The position numbers and the translations under genes are program-made. From positions 2,480,001 through 2,544,000 of the forward strand of contig JAOSKN010000001.1 in the NCBI GenBank assembly GCA_027493525.1: a stretch of 64,000 nt of DNA, written 5' to 3'. This DNA comes from Planctomycetota bacterium (GTDB lineage: Bacteria > Planctomycetota > SZUA-567 > H5-PLA8). Positions 53,016 to 62,456 of this stretch are shown here, piece by piece; the first letter of the stretch is position 1, and each line of letters opens with the position of its first letter. The notes beneath the pieces are model-generated. The model had not been told where the DNA came from. It saw only the letters and a program-made list of their open reading frames with translations, and searched no databases.

Positions 53016-53690
53016 GTGACCGAATCCCCGCTTCCGCGACTGGAAGGCAAACGCCTGATCCTCGGCGTGGGCGGAGGCATCGCCGCCTACAAGGCCTGCG
53101 ACCTGGCTTCCAAACTCGCCAAGGAGAAAGCCCAGGTCACGGCCGTGCTGACCAAGGGCGCGCGCCGCTTCGTGACCCCCTTCGCCTTCGAAGCGCTCAC
53201 CGGCCGCCTCTGCCTCACGCGCCAATTCAAGCGTCTCGAACCCGGCCGCACCGCCTACCCGCACATCGACCCGGCGCTGGAAGCCGACTTGGTGATCCTC
53301 GCGCCGGCCACCGCCAACCTCATCGCGCGCCTCGCCGCGGGCCTGGCCGTGGACCTGCTCTCCACGCTGCTCCTGACCGTGCGCTGCCCCGTCCTGGTCT
53401 GCCCGGCGATGAACGTCCAGATGTGGGAGCACCCCGCCACGCAGCGGAACATCCGCACCCTCGTCGGCTTCGGGCACCGCGTGCTGGGCCCGGCCAAGGG
53501 CGACCTGGCCTGCGGCATGACCGGCGCCGGGCGGCTGGTCGAGCCGGCGGAGATCGTCGAGACCGTCTGCCGCGCCTTCGCCGAGACCTCCCCGCGGGCC
53601 GTCCCGGGGTTCAAAGCCCGCGAGCGCGGCACCCGCGGCGGACGCGCCAAAAAGCACCGCGGAAAACCGAAGGGAAAGGGAGAGGACTGA
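53016..53690 (+). CDS. coaC: Phosphopantothenoylcysteine decarboxylase (CoaC-type flavoprotein)
   Basis: Encodes 224 residues from GTG 53016. GVGGGIAAYKACDL is the FMN-binding start and PAMNVQMWEHPATQRN matches the PxMNxxMW substrate motif; the active-site Cys is in LACGMTGAGRL. It decarboxylates phosphopantothenoylcysteine in coenzyme A synthesis. The CoaB synthetase domain, fused in most bacteria, is absent; a basic tail (GGRAKKHRGKPKGKGED) follows instead. CoaB should be encoded elsewhere. Confidence 0.88.
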   Translation: MTESPLPRLEGKRLILGVGGGIAAYKACDLASKLAKEKAQVTAVLTKGARRFVTPFAFEALTGRLCLTRQFKRLEPGRTAYPHIDPALEADLVILAPATANLIARLAAGLAVDLLSTLLLTVRCPVLVCPAMNVQMWEHPATQRNIRTLVGFGHRVLGPAKGDLACGMTGAGRLVEPAEIVETVCRAFAETSPRAVPGFKARERGTRGGRAKKHRGKPKGKGED

Positions 53691-53768
53691 GCGAAGGGCG
53701 CCGAGAAGCGCAGCGCTTCTCCCGTTCGCTGGCGAGCCCCCGCCGCCGGTCCTTGATCCATCGTACCG

Positions 53769-54668
53769 ATGCCCGCCGCACCCGCTCTCCCCGGCCCTCT
53801 GCTGGCGCTCGAAAGCTCCGGCCGCGTGCTCGGCGCGGCACTCTGGGACGCCGGCGGCCTGCGCGCCGAACGGCGCGACGCGTCCGGCGCGAAGCACGGT
53901 GCGGCCCTCGCACCGCTGGCTCGCGAACTCCTTTCCCAAGCCGGCCTGAAGCCCCGGGAACTCGGCGCGGTCGCGGTGAGCCTGGGGCCGGGCTCGTGGA
54001 CGGGGCTGCGGATCGGGCTGGCGGCGGCGAAGGCGCTGGCCTGGGGCGCGGGCGTCGCGCTGGTCGGCGTGCCCTCCCTGGAGGCCCTGGCCTGGAGCGT
54101 CTTCCGCCGGCATGCCGCGGCCTCGGGAGGCGGCGTTACGCTGGCGACGCTCCGGCATGCGTATTCCGAAGGCATGTACGCCGCGCTCTTTAGCGTGACC
54201 GAAAGCGGGCCCGTGCGGTTACTGGAGGAGCGCGTGGGACGGGGTCCGGAATGGGCGCAAGCCTTTGCGGGTGCTAAGCCGGACGGCCCCCTTACGCTCT
54301 GCGGCGACGCGCTCTGCCTCGAGGCCCTGGCGCCGGAGGCCTCCGCGGCCGGCTGGTCCGTCCGGGCCGGCAGCGACGAGGTCGAGGCGCCGGCGCTGGC
54401 CGAGCGGGCCTGGGTCCTGGCCGGCGCGGGGCGGCTGTGGCGCACGCCCGCGGAGATTCACGCCGCCGCGCCGCTCTACCTGCGCCCGAGCGATCCGGAA
54501 TTGAACTTGCTAAGAGTGCGTCCTAAAACCGGATCGCGAGACGGCTTCGGAGCGCCGGGCAAGCGAGGCGAGGCGGCCGAACGAGACGTATCGGGACGAG
54601 CATACGGCGAGGAGGCCAACGACGCATCGCGAAGCCCGCCGTCCGAAGACGGCCGCGAGACGTTTTAG
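53769..54668 (+). CDS. tsaB: tRNA threonylcarbamoyladenosine protein TsaB, 3' end inside a MITE
   Basis: Encodes 299 residues. LLALESSGRVLGAALWD and SLGPGSWTGLRIGLAAAKAL are the TsaB signatures; the fold is ASKHA. It partners TsaD and TsaE in making t6A37 of tRNAs. From about residue 249 the frame runs into the inverted-repeat element at 54514, so the last 50 residues (from VRPKTGSRDGF to DGRETF) are encoded by the element. The conserved TsaB core is complete before that point, so the protein is probably functional with a foreign tail. Confidence 0.88.
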   Translation: MPAAPALPGPLLALESSGRVLGAALWDAGGLRAERRDASGAKHGAALAPLARELLSQAGLKPRELGAVAVSLGPGSWTGLRIGLAAAKALAWGAGVALVGVPSLEALAWSVFRRHAAASGGGVTLATLRHAYSEGMYAALFSVTESGPVRLLEERVGRGPEWAQAFAGAKPDGPLTLCGDALCLEALAPEASAAGWSVRAGSDEVEAPALAERAWVLAGAGRLWRTPAEIHAAAPLYLRPSDPELNLLRVRPKTGSRDGFGAPGKRGEAAERDVSGRAYGEEANDASRSPPSEDGRETF

Positions 54669-54677
54669 GACGCACTC
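54514..54677. mobile_element. MITE with 16-bp perfect inverted ends and TAA duplication
   Basis: The 164-bp element has perfect terminal inverted repeats GAGTGCGTCCTAAAAC / GTTTTAGGACGCACTC and is flanked by the direct repeat TAA (54511-54513 and 54678-54680). Ends starting GAG with a TNA duplication resemble the IS1031 group of the IS5 family. It carries no transposase; it supplies the stop codon of tsaB. Confidence 0.8.
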
Positions 54678-54740
54678 TAAGGCGCGCGGGGCGTTGAACC
54701 TGATCCGATGCCCTCGAAGCCCAGCGATTGAACGGCGCCC

Positions 54741-56573
54741 GTGCCCGATTCCACTTCGACCACGCCCCCTACGTCCCCGCGCCGCAGCTTGGGCGAACGC
54801 GTCGTCTCCGCGACCCTCGCCATCGCCGTCGCGCACGCGCTGGCCAAGCTCTTCGGCAGCATCCAGTGGAGCGTCATTTCGTACTACTATCCGCCCGAGA
54901 GCGGCGTCACCGACTCGTTCTTCCTGGCCTTCGAAGGCATCCTCTGGTCGCTGTTCCTGATCGGCGAGGAGTCGATCGGTCCGGCCTTCCTGCCGGCCTT
55001 CATCGCCGCGCGCGAGAAGGACGGCGAGAAGGACGCCTGGCATTTCACCTCCGTGCTCCTGAACCTCCAGTTCCTGTTGCTGGCGGCGGCGGTCGCGCTC
55101 TTGATGGCCTTCCCCAAGGAGGCCATCGACCGGCTCACGCTCTTCCAGGAGCCCGCGCAGGGGGCGGGCCGCGCGGAGCGGGCCGTCCGTTTCCTGTACC
55201 TCATGGCGCCGGCGCTCTTCGGCCTCTCCATCGGCTCGCTGACCTACATGGTCCTGAACGGCTACAAGAAGTTCTTCTGGCCGGCCTTCGCCGACGCGGC
55301 GCTGAAGGCGGGCATGATGGGCGGGATCGTCGCCGGGCAGTTCCTGGGGCTCTCGGACGACGCGCTGGTGGTGGGCGTCCTGGCCGCCGGCGCGACGAAA
55401 CTGGCGGTGCACCTCTTCGCCCTGGGCGGGAAACTGAAACTCTACCGCCTCTCGTTCGACCTGCGGCAGCCGCATCTGCGCAAGTTCTTCGTGCTGGTCG
55501 CGCCGCTGGTGCTCGGGATCGTCTTCGCCAAGGTGCGCGACTACTTCAACAACTTCTACATCCTCAGCGAACTCAAGCCGGGCATGCTCTCGGCCAATTC
55601 CTTCGGCCGGAAAATCTTCAACGCCGTGGCGAGCCTGGTGCCCTATCCGCTCTCCATCGCGATCTTCCCCTACCTCTGCGAGATGGTCGCGCGGGACGAC
55701 CGCGGCGAGCTGGCGGCCTTCCTCACGCGCACCAGCCGCATGCTGCTGATGGTCTTCCTCCCCGCCACCGGGGTGCTGATGTTGCTCTCGATCCCGCTGG
55801 CCCAGGCGCTCTTCCAGGGCGGGATGACCGGCGCCGAGACCGCGCGGCTCTACGGCGAGATTGGCGTCTGCTATACGCTCGTCCTGCCCGCCGTGGCGCT
55901 CGAGATGATCTACATGCAGGCCTTCTTCAGCACCTACCGCACCGGCGCGGTGACGGTCATCGGGATCGTCTTCTCCTCGCTCTCGATGGCGATCAGCTAC
56001 GTGGGCGTGATGGTCTACGGGCTGCACGGGCCGGAGGGCGTGATGGTCGTGGCGCTGGGCTACACGTTCTCGCGCTGGCTCAAGACGCTCGCCCTGATCG
56101 TGGTCCAGCGCGCGCTGGGCCTGCGCGTCTTCCCCTTCCTCCCGACGCTCTCCTTCCTCGCGCGCGCCCTGGTCCTCACCGCGGCCTGCACGGGCGTGGC
56201 GCAGGGAGGCATGTGGGGCGTCGAGCGCGTGCTGCCCGCGCCTCCGGCCGAGGCCATTGAAGCCGCCGAAGCGGACGAAGCCGGCAAGACCGCCCCCAAG
56301 ACCGCGCACGAAGCCAAGACCGAGGCCGGCGAGCCCGAAGCCAAGACCGGCGAGGCGTCCGAGAAGAAGCCCAAGGGCCAGTCCAAGCTCAAGGTGCTGC
56401 TCCGCGCCGCGCCGAATCTGGCCGTGCCCGGCGCGCTGGCGCTGCTCGTCTTCGTCCTCGGCTGCAAGCTGCTTCGCTTCGAGGAATTCGACGTGATGGT
56501 CGGGTACGCGAAGGAGAAGCTGAAGCGCCGGCGCGAGCGCGGCTCGCCGCCTGCCGAGAGTGCTAATCCATAG
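54741..56573 (+). CDS. murJ: MurJ/MviN-like lipid II flippase
   Basis: Encodes 610 residues with about 14 membrane segments; GVTDSFFLAF and GEESIGPAFLPAF correspond to the MurJ N-terminal signature (D-x-F-x-A...F-x-PAF). MurJ flips lipid II across the inner membrane in peptidoglycan synthesis. A charged, Ala/Glu/Lys-rich insertion at about 505-555 separates the final two hydrophobic segments, which is unusual. The GTG start at 54741 has no clear ribosome binding site. It follows the tsaB element by 60 bases. Confidence 0.88.
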   Translation: MPDSTSTTPPTSPRRSLGERVVSATLAIAVAHALAKLFGSIQWSVISYYYPPESGVTDSFFLAFEGILWSLFLIGEESIGPAFLPAFIAAREKDGEKDAWHFTSVLLNLQFLLLAAAVALLMAFPKEAIDRLTLFQEPAQGAGRAERAVRFLYLMAPALFGLSIGSLTYMVLNGYKKFFWPAFADAALKAGMMGGIVAGQFLGLSDDALVVGVLAAGATKLAVHLFALGGKLKLYRLSFDLRQPHLRKFFVLVAPLVLGIVFAKVRDYFNNFYILSELKPGMLSANSFGRKIFNAVASLVPYPLSIAIFPYLCEMVARDDRGELAAFLTRTSRMLLMVFLPATGVLMLLSIPLAQALFQGGMTGAETARLYGEIGVCYTLVLPAVALEMIYMQAFFSTYRTGAVTVIGIVFSSLSMAISYVGVMVYGLHGPEGVMVVALGYTFSRWLKTLALIVVQRALGLRVFPFLPTLSFLARALVLTAACTGVAQGGMWGVERVLPAPPAEAIEAAEADEAGKTAPKTAHEAKTEAGEPEAKTGEASEKKPKGQSKLKVLLRAAPNLAVPGALALLVFVLGCKLLRFEEFDVMVGYAKEKLKRRRERGSPPAESANP

Positions 56574-56697
56574 CCTGCACGCGTGGCGCACGTCGAATTC
56601 CGAGTTTTTCCGCCTATACCGGTAATCTTTGCCTCCCCATGTCGTACTATTCAACCGGGTAGCCATGCCTTGCAAACTCGAACGGAGGAATCCGCCC

Positions 56698-57282
56698 ATG
56701 CGCGCCTGGATCGGCCTGTTCCTGCTGGTAGCCTGCTTGTCGGGCTTCTCGCGCGCCGAGGAGGAAGAGTATAGCGCCGAGTGGACGCCCCCGCCGCGCG
56801 ATCCGTTTGTCTTCGTGACGAAGATCCCCGAGCCAGAAGTCGTCGTCGATCCGTACTGGGAAGCCCCCTACGCCCTGGAGCAGGTCAAGCGACTCCTGGC
56901 GCATGCCGAGGAGGCGCTGGTGTACGGCGAATGGAGGCGGGCGCACGAATCGTGCCTTGAAGTGCTCGAGTCGTTGAAGGGTCGAAAGGTCGCGCTCGAT
57001 CCCTGGGCCGAAGAGCGATTGCTCCGAATGATCCGAGTCTGCGAACGCATGGAAGCCCGCGAGTTGAACGATTTGGCCTTTGCGAACCTGCGCGTGGACG
57101 TCAAAGGCATTCTAAAGCAGGATAAGGGCAAGGCCTGGGCGATACTCAATGGTCGGATCGTAGGCCCCGGAGCCTTGGTCTCGGTGGACGAAAAGTCGCC
57201 TCCATTGCGCGTGGAATCCATCCAGGCCGACCGGGTTGTGGTCGATTTTCAGGGCTATCGCTACAGTATAAGCCCCAAATAA
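56698..57282 (+). CDS. Secreted protein with PilP/GspC-like C-terminal domain
   Basis: Encodes 194 residues; ATG 56698 follows GGAGG, and the upstream in-frame ATG lacks a site. A signal peptide (GLFLLVACLSGFSRA) is followed by an acidic segment, a helical middle and a C-terminal beta domain (AWAILNGRIVGPGALVSV then VVVDFQGYRYSI) that resembles the small regulatory domains of PilP, GspC and GspB-type proteins. It may belong functionally to the type IV pilus-like cluster at the right end. The resemblance is weak. Confidence 0.55.
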   Translation: MRAWIGLFLLVACLSGFSRAEEEEYSAEWTPPPRDPFVFVTKIPEPEVVVDPYWEAPYALEQVKRLLAHAEEALVYGEWRRAHESCLEVLESLKGRKVALDPWAEERLLRMIRVCERMEARELNDLAFANLRVDVKGILKQDKGKAWAILNGRIVGPGALVSVDEKSPPLRVESIQADRVVVDFQGYRYSISPK

Positions 57283-57440
57283 ACCAAGAGTTGCAGGACG
57301 GGGGATGATCGGCGCCAGCGCCGCCGCCGCGGCCTACTAATTCCGTCCAGGCAAAGCTTATTATTCTCCAGCACGCGCATGCCGCGAAGGGTGTTACCAG
57401 AACATGCCCGCGAACCGCGCGGGCGGGAGAGGGCGACCCC

Positions 57441-59399
57441 GTGCCGATGCGCATGCTCTGGAGCTTCCTGGCCCTGTGCGGACTGGCAGCCGCCGCGGAG
57501 ACGAAGGTCACGACCTACCCCGCCCCGGAAGGCTACCCGGCCAACGCGCGCTTCAAACTCAGCGTCGCGGGGCAGGCTTCGCACGTTCACGACGCGAAGG
57601 CCTCCACGGAGATCAAATCGCACGCCTGGCCGTACTCCAACCGCTTCAAAGTGGTCGGCTTCTCGCTCTTCGAACTCGACGGGACCGCGGAAGTGAAGGT
57701 CGAGGTCCTGGGCGCGCCGCCGGAGCACGCTCGTATCCTCCCGACCTCCCTCGGCATCGTGCCCGCCCTGGAAGGGAGCATCATCACGTTCCGCCTGGAG
57801 CGGCCCGTCAACGCGATCCTCGAACTGAACCGCGATCCGTTCGAGCACCTCTACCTCTTCGCCACCGCGCCGGAGAAAGAGCCCGTCGATCCGCGGGACC
57901 CGAACGTGCTCTACTTCGGCCCCGGCGTGCACCGGCCCGGCGCGATCCAGGTCGAGCGCGACGGGCAGACGATCTACCTCGCCGGCGGCGCCGTGGTGAA
58001 GGGCGATATCCGCGCGAGCGGCCGGAAGAACCTGCGCATCGCCGGCCGCGGGATACTCACCGGCGATCACCACGAGCCGTTCGTCAAGATCAACCCGATC
58101 AAGTTGCGTGGCGTCGAGGGCCTGCGCATCGAGGACCTGCTGATCCTGGATTCGTCCAACGCCTGGAACGTGCGCCTCGAGGCCTGCCGAGACGTGAAGA
58201 TCCGCGGCCTGCGCATCCTGGCCCACGAACCGACCACCGACGGCGTCGATCCGATCTCCTGCGAAAACGTGGAGATCGAAGGCGTCTTTTTCCGCAACTA
58301 CGACGACGGCGTGGTCTGCAAAGCCGCGGAAGGGAAGTCCTGCCGGAACGTCGCGGTGCGCAAGTCCACCTTCATCACCGATAACGGAACCTCCCTTAAA
58401 ACGGGCTTCGGCGAGATGGACGCCGAGCAGGTAAGCGATATCGTCTTCGAGGACTGCGACGTGATCCGCCCCAGCGGGCACGCCATCAAGCTCTCCTCCG
58501 GCGGCCGCGCCAACGTCCTGAACGTGCGCGTGGAGAACATCCGCATCGAGGGCTTCCGCATGCGCATCGAAGGCGTGCGCGAGGAAGGCCGCCAGGAACT
58601 GATCGGGCTGCTGTCCTCCCCCACCTACGTCTACCGCAACAACTTCGCGCCCGGCACGATTCGCGGGATCGTCCTGCGGAACGTCGCCTACGTCTCCTCG
58701 GATCCCAAGGTCGTCACGCTCCTGGGCCTGCACGGCGCCGACGCCGCCGGCTGCGTCGCCAACGTGCTCTTCGAGAACGTGACCTTCGACGGCGAGCCGC
58801 TGCATCCAGGGCACCCCGCGCTGGTCCTGAACGAGCACGTCCATAATCTGCGCTTCAAGGCTCCGGACCGGGACGAGCAGGTCGCCCGGCCCCGCGACGC
58901 CGATCCGCCCATGCCCGCGACGCCCGAACTCCCGCCGCTCCCGCCGGCCGAGCCCGTCGTCAACGAGCGCGGCGACATCCTGCTCGAGGCCGAGTGCGGC
59001 GAGATCGAGCGGACCATGTACCGCTGGGCCGACGACCCCACGGCCTCGGGAAAGTGGTACGTCGGCGTGAAGCAGGGCAACACGCGGGGCGAGCCGTCCG
59101 ACTCCACGTGGGCTACGGCGCGCTACAAGATCGCGCTCGCGAACCCGGGCGCCTACACGCTTGAAGGGCGCATGAAAGGCTGGGGGCATCCGTTCTGGCT
59201 GCGCGTCGACGGCGGGGCCTGGATGCCCTGGGGGCACGAGAAGGAACTGGCCGACTGGGCCTGGCAACCGGCCCGCGACCCCGAATCCGGCCGGCCGCTG
59301 GTCTTCGAGTGGGCCGCCGGCGAGCACACCCTCGTCGTCAGCCTGCGGCACATCAAGGCCCCGCTGGACCAGCTCCGCCTGGTGAAGGTCGAGAAGTAG
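57441..59399 (+). CDS. Secreted GH28-like beta-helix protein
   Basis: Encodes 652 residues with a signal peptide (LWSFLALCGLAAA). After a beta-sandwich N-terminus comes a right-handed beta helix (about 165-400) with the GH28-like catalytic pattern: GVDPISCENVEIEG and FRNYDDGVVCKA (Asp pairs), typical of polygalacturonase-like enzymes. A C-terminal carbohydrate-binding-like domain (about 510-652) follows. It probably acts on pectin or another polysaccharide outside the cell. The GTG at 57441 and the ATG at 57447 are both possible starts. Confidence 0.82.
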   Translation: MPMRMLWSFLALCGLAAAAETKVTTYPAPEGYPANARFKLSVAGQASHVHDAKASTEIKSHAWPYSNRFKVVGFSLFELDGTAEVKVEVLGAPPEHARILPTSLGIVPALEGSIITFRLERPVNAILELNRDPFEHLYLFATAPEKEPVDPRDPNVLYFGPGVHRPGAIQVERDGQTIYLAGGAVVKGDIRASGRKNLRIAGRGILTGDHHEPFVKINPIKLRGVEGLRIEDLLILDSSNAWNVRLEACRDVKIRGLRILAHEPTTDGVDPISCENVEIEGVFFRNYDDGVVCKAAEGKSCRNVAVRKSTFITDNGTSLKTGFGEMDAEQVSDIVFEDCDVIRPSGHAIKLSSGGRANVLNVRVENIRIEGFRMRIEGVREEGRQELIGLLSSPTYVYRNNFAPGTIRGIVLRNVAYVSSDPKVVTLLGLHGADAAGCVANVLFENVTFDGEPLHPGHPALVLNEHVHNLRFKAPDRDEQVARPRDADPPMPATPELPPLPPAEPVVNERGDILLEAECGEIERTMYRWADDPTASGKWYVGVKQGNTRGEPSDSTWATARYKIALANPGAYTLEGRMKGWGHPFWLRVDGGAWMPWGHEKELADWAWQPARDPESGRPLVFEWAAGEHTLVVSLRHIKAPLDQLRLVKVEK

Positions 59400-59408
59400 G
59401 ACTGGCGC

Positions 59409-60308
59409 TCACGCCTCGCGCTGCGCGAGGGCCTTCGCGAGGAGCCGGCCCGGGAGCAGCAGCGCCAGCAGCCCCAGCGCCCAGGGCCAGGCCTCGAGCC
59501 CGCGCTGCCCCAGCACCAGCCCGGCGTCCAGCGCGCAGATCCCCATCACGCCGTTGACCACCAGGTTCCGCGCCGCCGCGGGCGTTCCCGACTTCCATAG
59601 CGCGGCGGTGCGGGCGAGCAGCAGCAGCGCCAGCGGCCCCAGCACCGCCCAGGCCCAACGCTGCGGCGCCGCGAGCCCCGCCAGCGCCAGCGCCCCGCCG
59701 ACGAAGAGCCAGCCCAGCACGATCGCGAAGAGGCGCTTGCCGGTCTCTTCCTGCGCGCTGAAGGCCGTCAGCCCCGCGGCGTAGATTCCCACGGCCAGCG
59801 CCGGCGCGTGGAGGTCGCGCCAGAACGCCGGATCGGCCCAGCGCGCGGAAAACCCCTCCGCCGCGCTCATGCCCACCTGCACGTTCAGGTAGCGGCAGAC
59901 GCCCAGCGCCAGCGGCCCCGCCAGCGCGACCCCTTTCACGCCGAAGTCGTACAGCAGCACCGCCAGCGCCAGCAGCGCCGCGTGCAGCAAGGTGGGCACG
60001 CCCGAGAACGCCGCCGCCCCCAGCGCGAGCGCGAAGAGCAGCGCGCCGCAGGCCGCCGCGCCGCGCGGGCTCACCGCGCCGGACGGGATCGGCCGCCCGG
60101 GCCGGAAGCGCGCGTCCTCGGCCCGGTCGGCCAGGTCGTTGAAGGCCATCCCGCCGAGGTACAGGCCCGCCGAGACCAGCAGCAGCGGCGCCAGCCGCTC
60201 CCAGGGCACCGGGCCCGACACGGCGGTATGCGCAATCAGGAAGCCGGCAAAGATGTCCGCCCACGCCGTGAAGACGTTGGGCAAACGGACGAGGCGCAGG
60301 TAGGCCAT
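59409..60308 (-). CDS. UbiA-family prenyltransferase (EboC-like)
   Basis: Encodes 299 residues with about eight to nine membrane helices. The Asp-rich motif NDLADRAEDARFRPGRPIPSG is the allylic-diphosphate/Mg2+ site of UbiA enzymes; the RPxRPIPSG extension is typical of EboC and related proteins. A second motif (YDFGVKG) fits the fifth-loop Asp site. It transfers a prenyl chain to an unknown acceptor. No other ebo gene is seen here. It is convergent with the GH28-like gene. Confidence 0.85.
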   Translation of the reverse strand: MAYLRLVRLPNVFTAWADIFAGFLIAHTAVSGPVPWERLAPLLLVSAGLYLGGMAFNDLADRAEDARFRPGRPIPSGAVSPRGAAACGALLFALALGAAAFSGVPTLLHAALLALAVLLYDFGVKGVALAGPLALGVCRYLNVQVGMSAAEGFSARWADPAFWRDLHAPALAVGIYAAGLTAFSAQEETGKRLFAIVLGWLFVGGALALAGLAAPQRWAWAVLGPLALLLLARTAALWKSGTPAAARNLVVNGVMGICALDAGLVLGQRGLEAWPWALGLLALLLPGRLLAKALAQREA

Positions 60309-60401
60309 CACGGCCGGAACGAACGCGGGGCGGGTGTCGCGGAGCCGGCGCGGCGGGTGCGGAAGGGCCTCAAGACGCGGTCCTCGAACCTCGGCGCCGG
60401 G

Positions 60402-61208
60402 CTACTCGCCGCGCTTGGCTTCCTTGTTGCCGCCGCCGTTGCGCGGCGGGCCGGGACGGGGCGCGTGGCCCGGGCCGGGCGCGCCCTTGGGCTGGAGTTT
60501 CTCGCCGTCACCGGGCTTGGGCTGGGTCTTGATCGCAGGCTGGAAGCCCGGGCCGGGCGCCGTGTTCGTGGTTCCGGGCGCGGCGTTGGGGCTGGCCTGG
60601 AACTTGCCGTCCTGGAGCACGTACGGCCGGCCGTCCGCGTCCTCCAGGTAAATCGTCTGCTGGTCGATCCCGGTGATGGTGTAATTCCACTCTTCGAGCT
60701 TGTCGCCCTTCGCCACGCGGACCGGAGAGCCGCCGTTCTTGGGCTTCAGCAAGGCGTACGACTTGCCTTCCATCATCACGATGCCCATGAAGCTGACTTC
60801 GAGGTCCTTGTCGCTCCCCACGAAGGTCTTGGGCGGCTGCTTGACCTTCGGCGGGGCCGGCTGCGGAGGCGGCGGCGGGGGCGGCGGCGGAGGAGGCGGC
60901 AGGTTGTTCGGGCCGGGCTTGGGCTGCTGCGCGACCTCCATCGCGTACTGCTTCGGCGTGAAGGGCGACTTGCGGTCTCCGGCGAGGTACGCGTCGATCG
61001 TGCGCTTCTGGTCGAACGGCGCGTCCACGTAGCCCTTCGGGGCCTTCTTGTTGGTGACGGGCCGGTCGACTTCCAGCTCCAGCGGCTGGCTCGCGAGCGG
61101 CCAGCCGGGAGGCGCGAAGTAACTGTAGAGGCAGAACGCGAGCGCGAGGCTGGAGAGCAGGAAGACGAACTGCTCCTTGTTGAAGCCCTGGCTCTTCGCG
61201 CTGGCCAT
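60402..61208 (-). CDS. PilP/GspC-like pilus or secretion assembly protein
   Basis: Encodes 268 residues from ATG 61208. One N-terminal membrane helix (about 14-31) is followed by a Pro-rich linker with a run of Pro near 125-138, a beta domain (about 145-215: VSFMGIVMMEGKSYALLKPK, then WNYTITGIDQQTIYLED) of the PilP/GspC homology-region type, and a disordered Pro/Gly tail. It lies downstream of the PilO-like gene, where pilP usually is. It would link the inner-membrane platform to the outer-membrane secretin. Longer frames running to 62000 are not real. Confidence 0.7.
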   Translation of the reverse strand: MASAKSQGFNKEQFVFLLSSLALAFCLYSYFAPPGWPLASQPLELEVDRPVTNKKAPKGYVDAPFDQKRTIDAYLAGDRKSPFTPKQYAMEVAQQPKPGPNNLPPPPPPPPPPPPQPAPPKVKQPPKTFVGSDKDLEVSFMGIVMMEGKSYALLKPKNGGSPVRVAKGDKLEEWNYTITGIDQQTIYLEDADGRPYVLQDGKFQASPNAAPGTTNTAPGPGFQPAIKTQPKPGDGEKLQPKGAPGPGHAPRPGPPRNGGGNKEAKRGE

Positions 61209-61276
61209 GCTGGGGTTCCCTTCTTGCGTCCCGGCCGTTCCCGGCCCTTTATGATACGCGGAAGCCGGCCCGGCGA

Positions 61277-62443
61277 TCAATGCCCCTTCGGTCCCTTGGC
61301 GCTGCGGTCCTTGCTGGGCCGGCGCTGCGTTGGCCCCGAGCCCGCGTCGCCCTTCGCCACGTCGATGCTGCCCTTCTCGGGATCGAAGAAGTCCATCCCC
61401 GCCGCGGAGAGGCGCACCCAGATGTGGTTTTCGTCGAAGGTCGCGCCCTTCTCGTCGGGCAGCAGCGCCTCGAGGGTCTTCAGCTCGGACGTATTCACCT
61501 GGCTCTCGCGCAGCAGCGGGGAGAGCATCTCGATCTTCTGGATCACCAGGAAGTGCCCGGGTTCCTCGCGCACCGCATGCAGGAAGCGCATGAAGCTGTT
61601 GGAGTCGCACTGCAGGACGATCTTGACCGGATACATCTGGATGAACTTCGCCAGCGGGATGATGAAGTAGCGCTGGAACTTCTTGGAGCGCGGATTGGTC
61701 TCCTTGGGGTCGTACTTGTCGGGGCCCGTGTCGTTGGGCTTGCGCAGCACCGGGCCGGTGGCCGAGGAGACCTCCGGGGCGACCTGGATGATGCGCATGA
61801 AGGCCTCGCGCTGCTTGCCGTCCTTGCGCTCGGACTCTTCCTGGTCCAGCTTGGCCTTCACGCACAGGTCGATGATCATCTCGGCGATGAACAGCTCGCG
61901 CAGCAGCTCGCGCGCCTTCTTGGGATCCTTGCTGATCACGCCGCTGTAATCGCCGAAGCCGATGTCGTAGTCCACGACGTCCACGTTGGCCCGGCGGCAC
62001 TTGTCGTGGAGGTTCTTGCGCTTGGCCTCGAAGACGCGCTGGAAGTAGAAGCCCGGCAGGTCGCGCTCCTGGGCCGGCACTTCGGTCCAGTCCGCGAAGG
62101 CCATCCGGTTGGCCGCCTGCTTGTCGCGGATGTGCGCCAGGTTGAGTTCGTTCTTCTTGACGAAGGCCGCCTTGATGTCCGCCGCGAACGAACCGCGCGC
62201 GCCCGCCGACTCGCCCTCGTCCCCCATGCCCCAGACCGCGTTCGAGACCGGCGGATAGTTCTTCTCGTACTCCCCGCGCACTTTCTTGTCGTTGAGTTCC
62301 GTGCGCGTGCGCTCCAGGCTCTCGAGCTGGCTCGCGTAGCCCGACAGGGGCGACTCGAAGGGCCAGAAATACAGGATCAGGGCCAGGATCGCGAACAGGA
62401 TCGCGCCCTTGATCAGTTTCTGGTCGGTGGCGTCCAGGGCCAT
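61277..62443 (-). CDS. PilO-like inner membrane assembly protein
   Basis: Encodes 388 residues. One N-terminal transmembrane helix (about 10-28), a coiled-coil segment, and a C-terminal ferredoxin-like domain (about 245-345: YFIIPLAKFIQMYPVKIVLQCDSNSFMRFLHAV in outline, core MRFLHAVREEPGHFLVIQKIE) match the topology of PilO. It is longer than typical PilO (about 200 residues) because of an insertion of roughly 130 residues. The gene starts 13 bases after the PilMN gene ends. Confidence 0.72.
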   Translation of the reverse strand: MALDATDQKLIKGAILFAILALILYFWPFESPLSGYASQLESLERTRTELNDKKVRGEYEKNYPPVSNAVWGMGDEGESAGARGSFAADIKAAFVKKNELNLAHIRDKQAANRMAFADWTEVPAQERDLPGFYFQRVFEAKRKNLHDKCRRANVDVVDYDIGFGDYSGVISKDPKKARELLRELFIAEMIIDLCVKAKLDQEESERKDGKQREAFMRIIQVAPEVSSATGPVLRKPNDTGPDKYDPKETNPRSKKFQRYFIIPLAKFIQMYPVKIVLQCDSNSFMRFLHAVREEPGHFLVIQKIEMLSPLLRESQVNTSELKTLEALLPDEKGATFDENHIWVRLSAAGMDFFDPEKGSIDVAKGDAGSGPTQRRPSKDRSAKGPKGH

Positions 62444-62456
62444 CGCGGATTTCCTT

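Noticed and set aside
60402..62000. Longer reading of the PilP-like gene up to 62000
   Set aside because: The upstream part overlaps the PilO-like gene in another phase and is Arg/Ala-rich nonsense; a ribosome binding site and membrane helix support the start at 61208.
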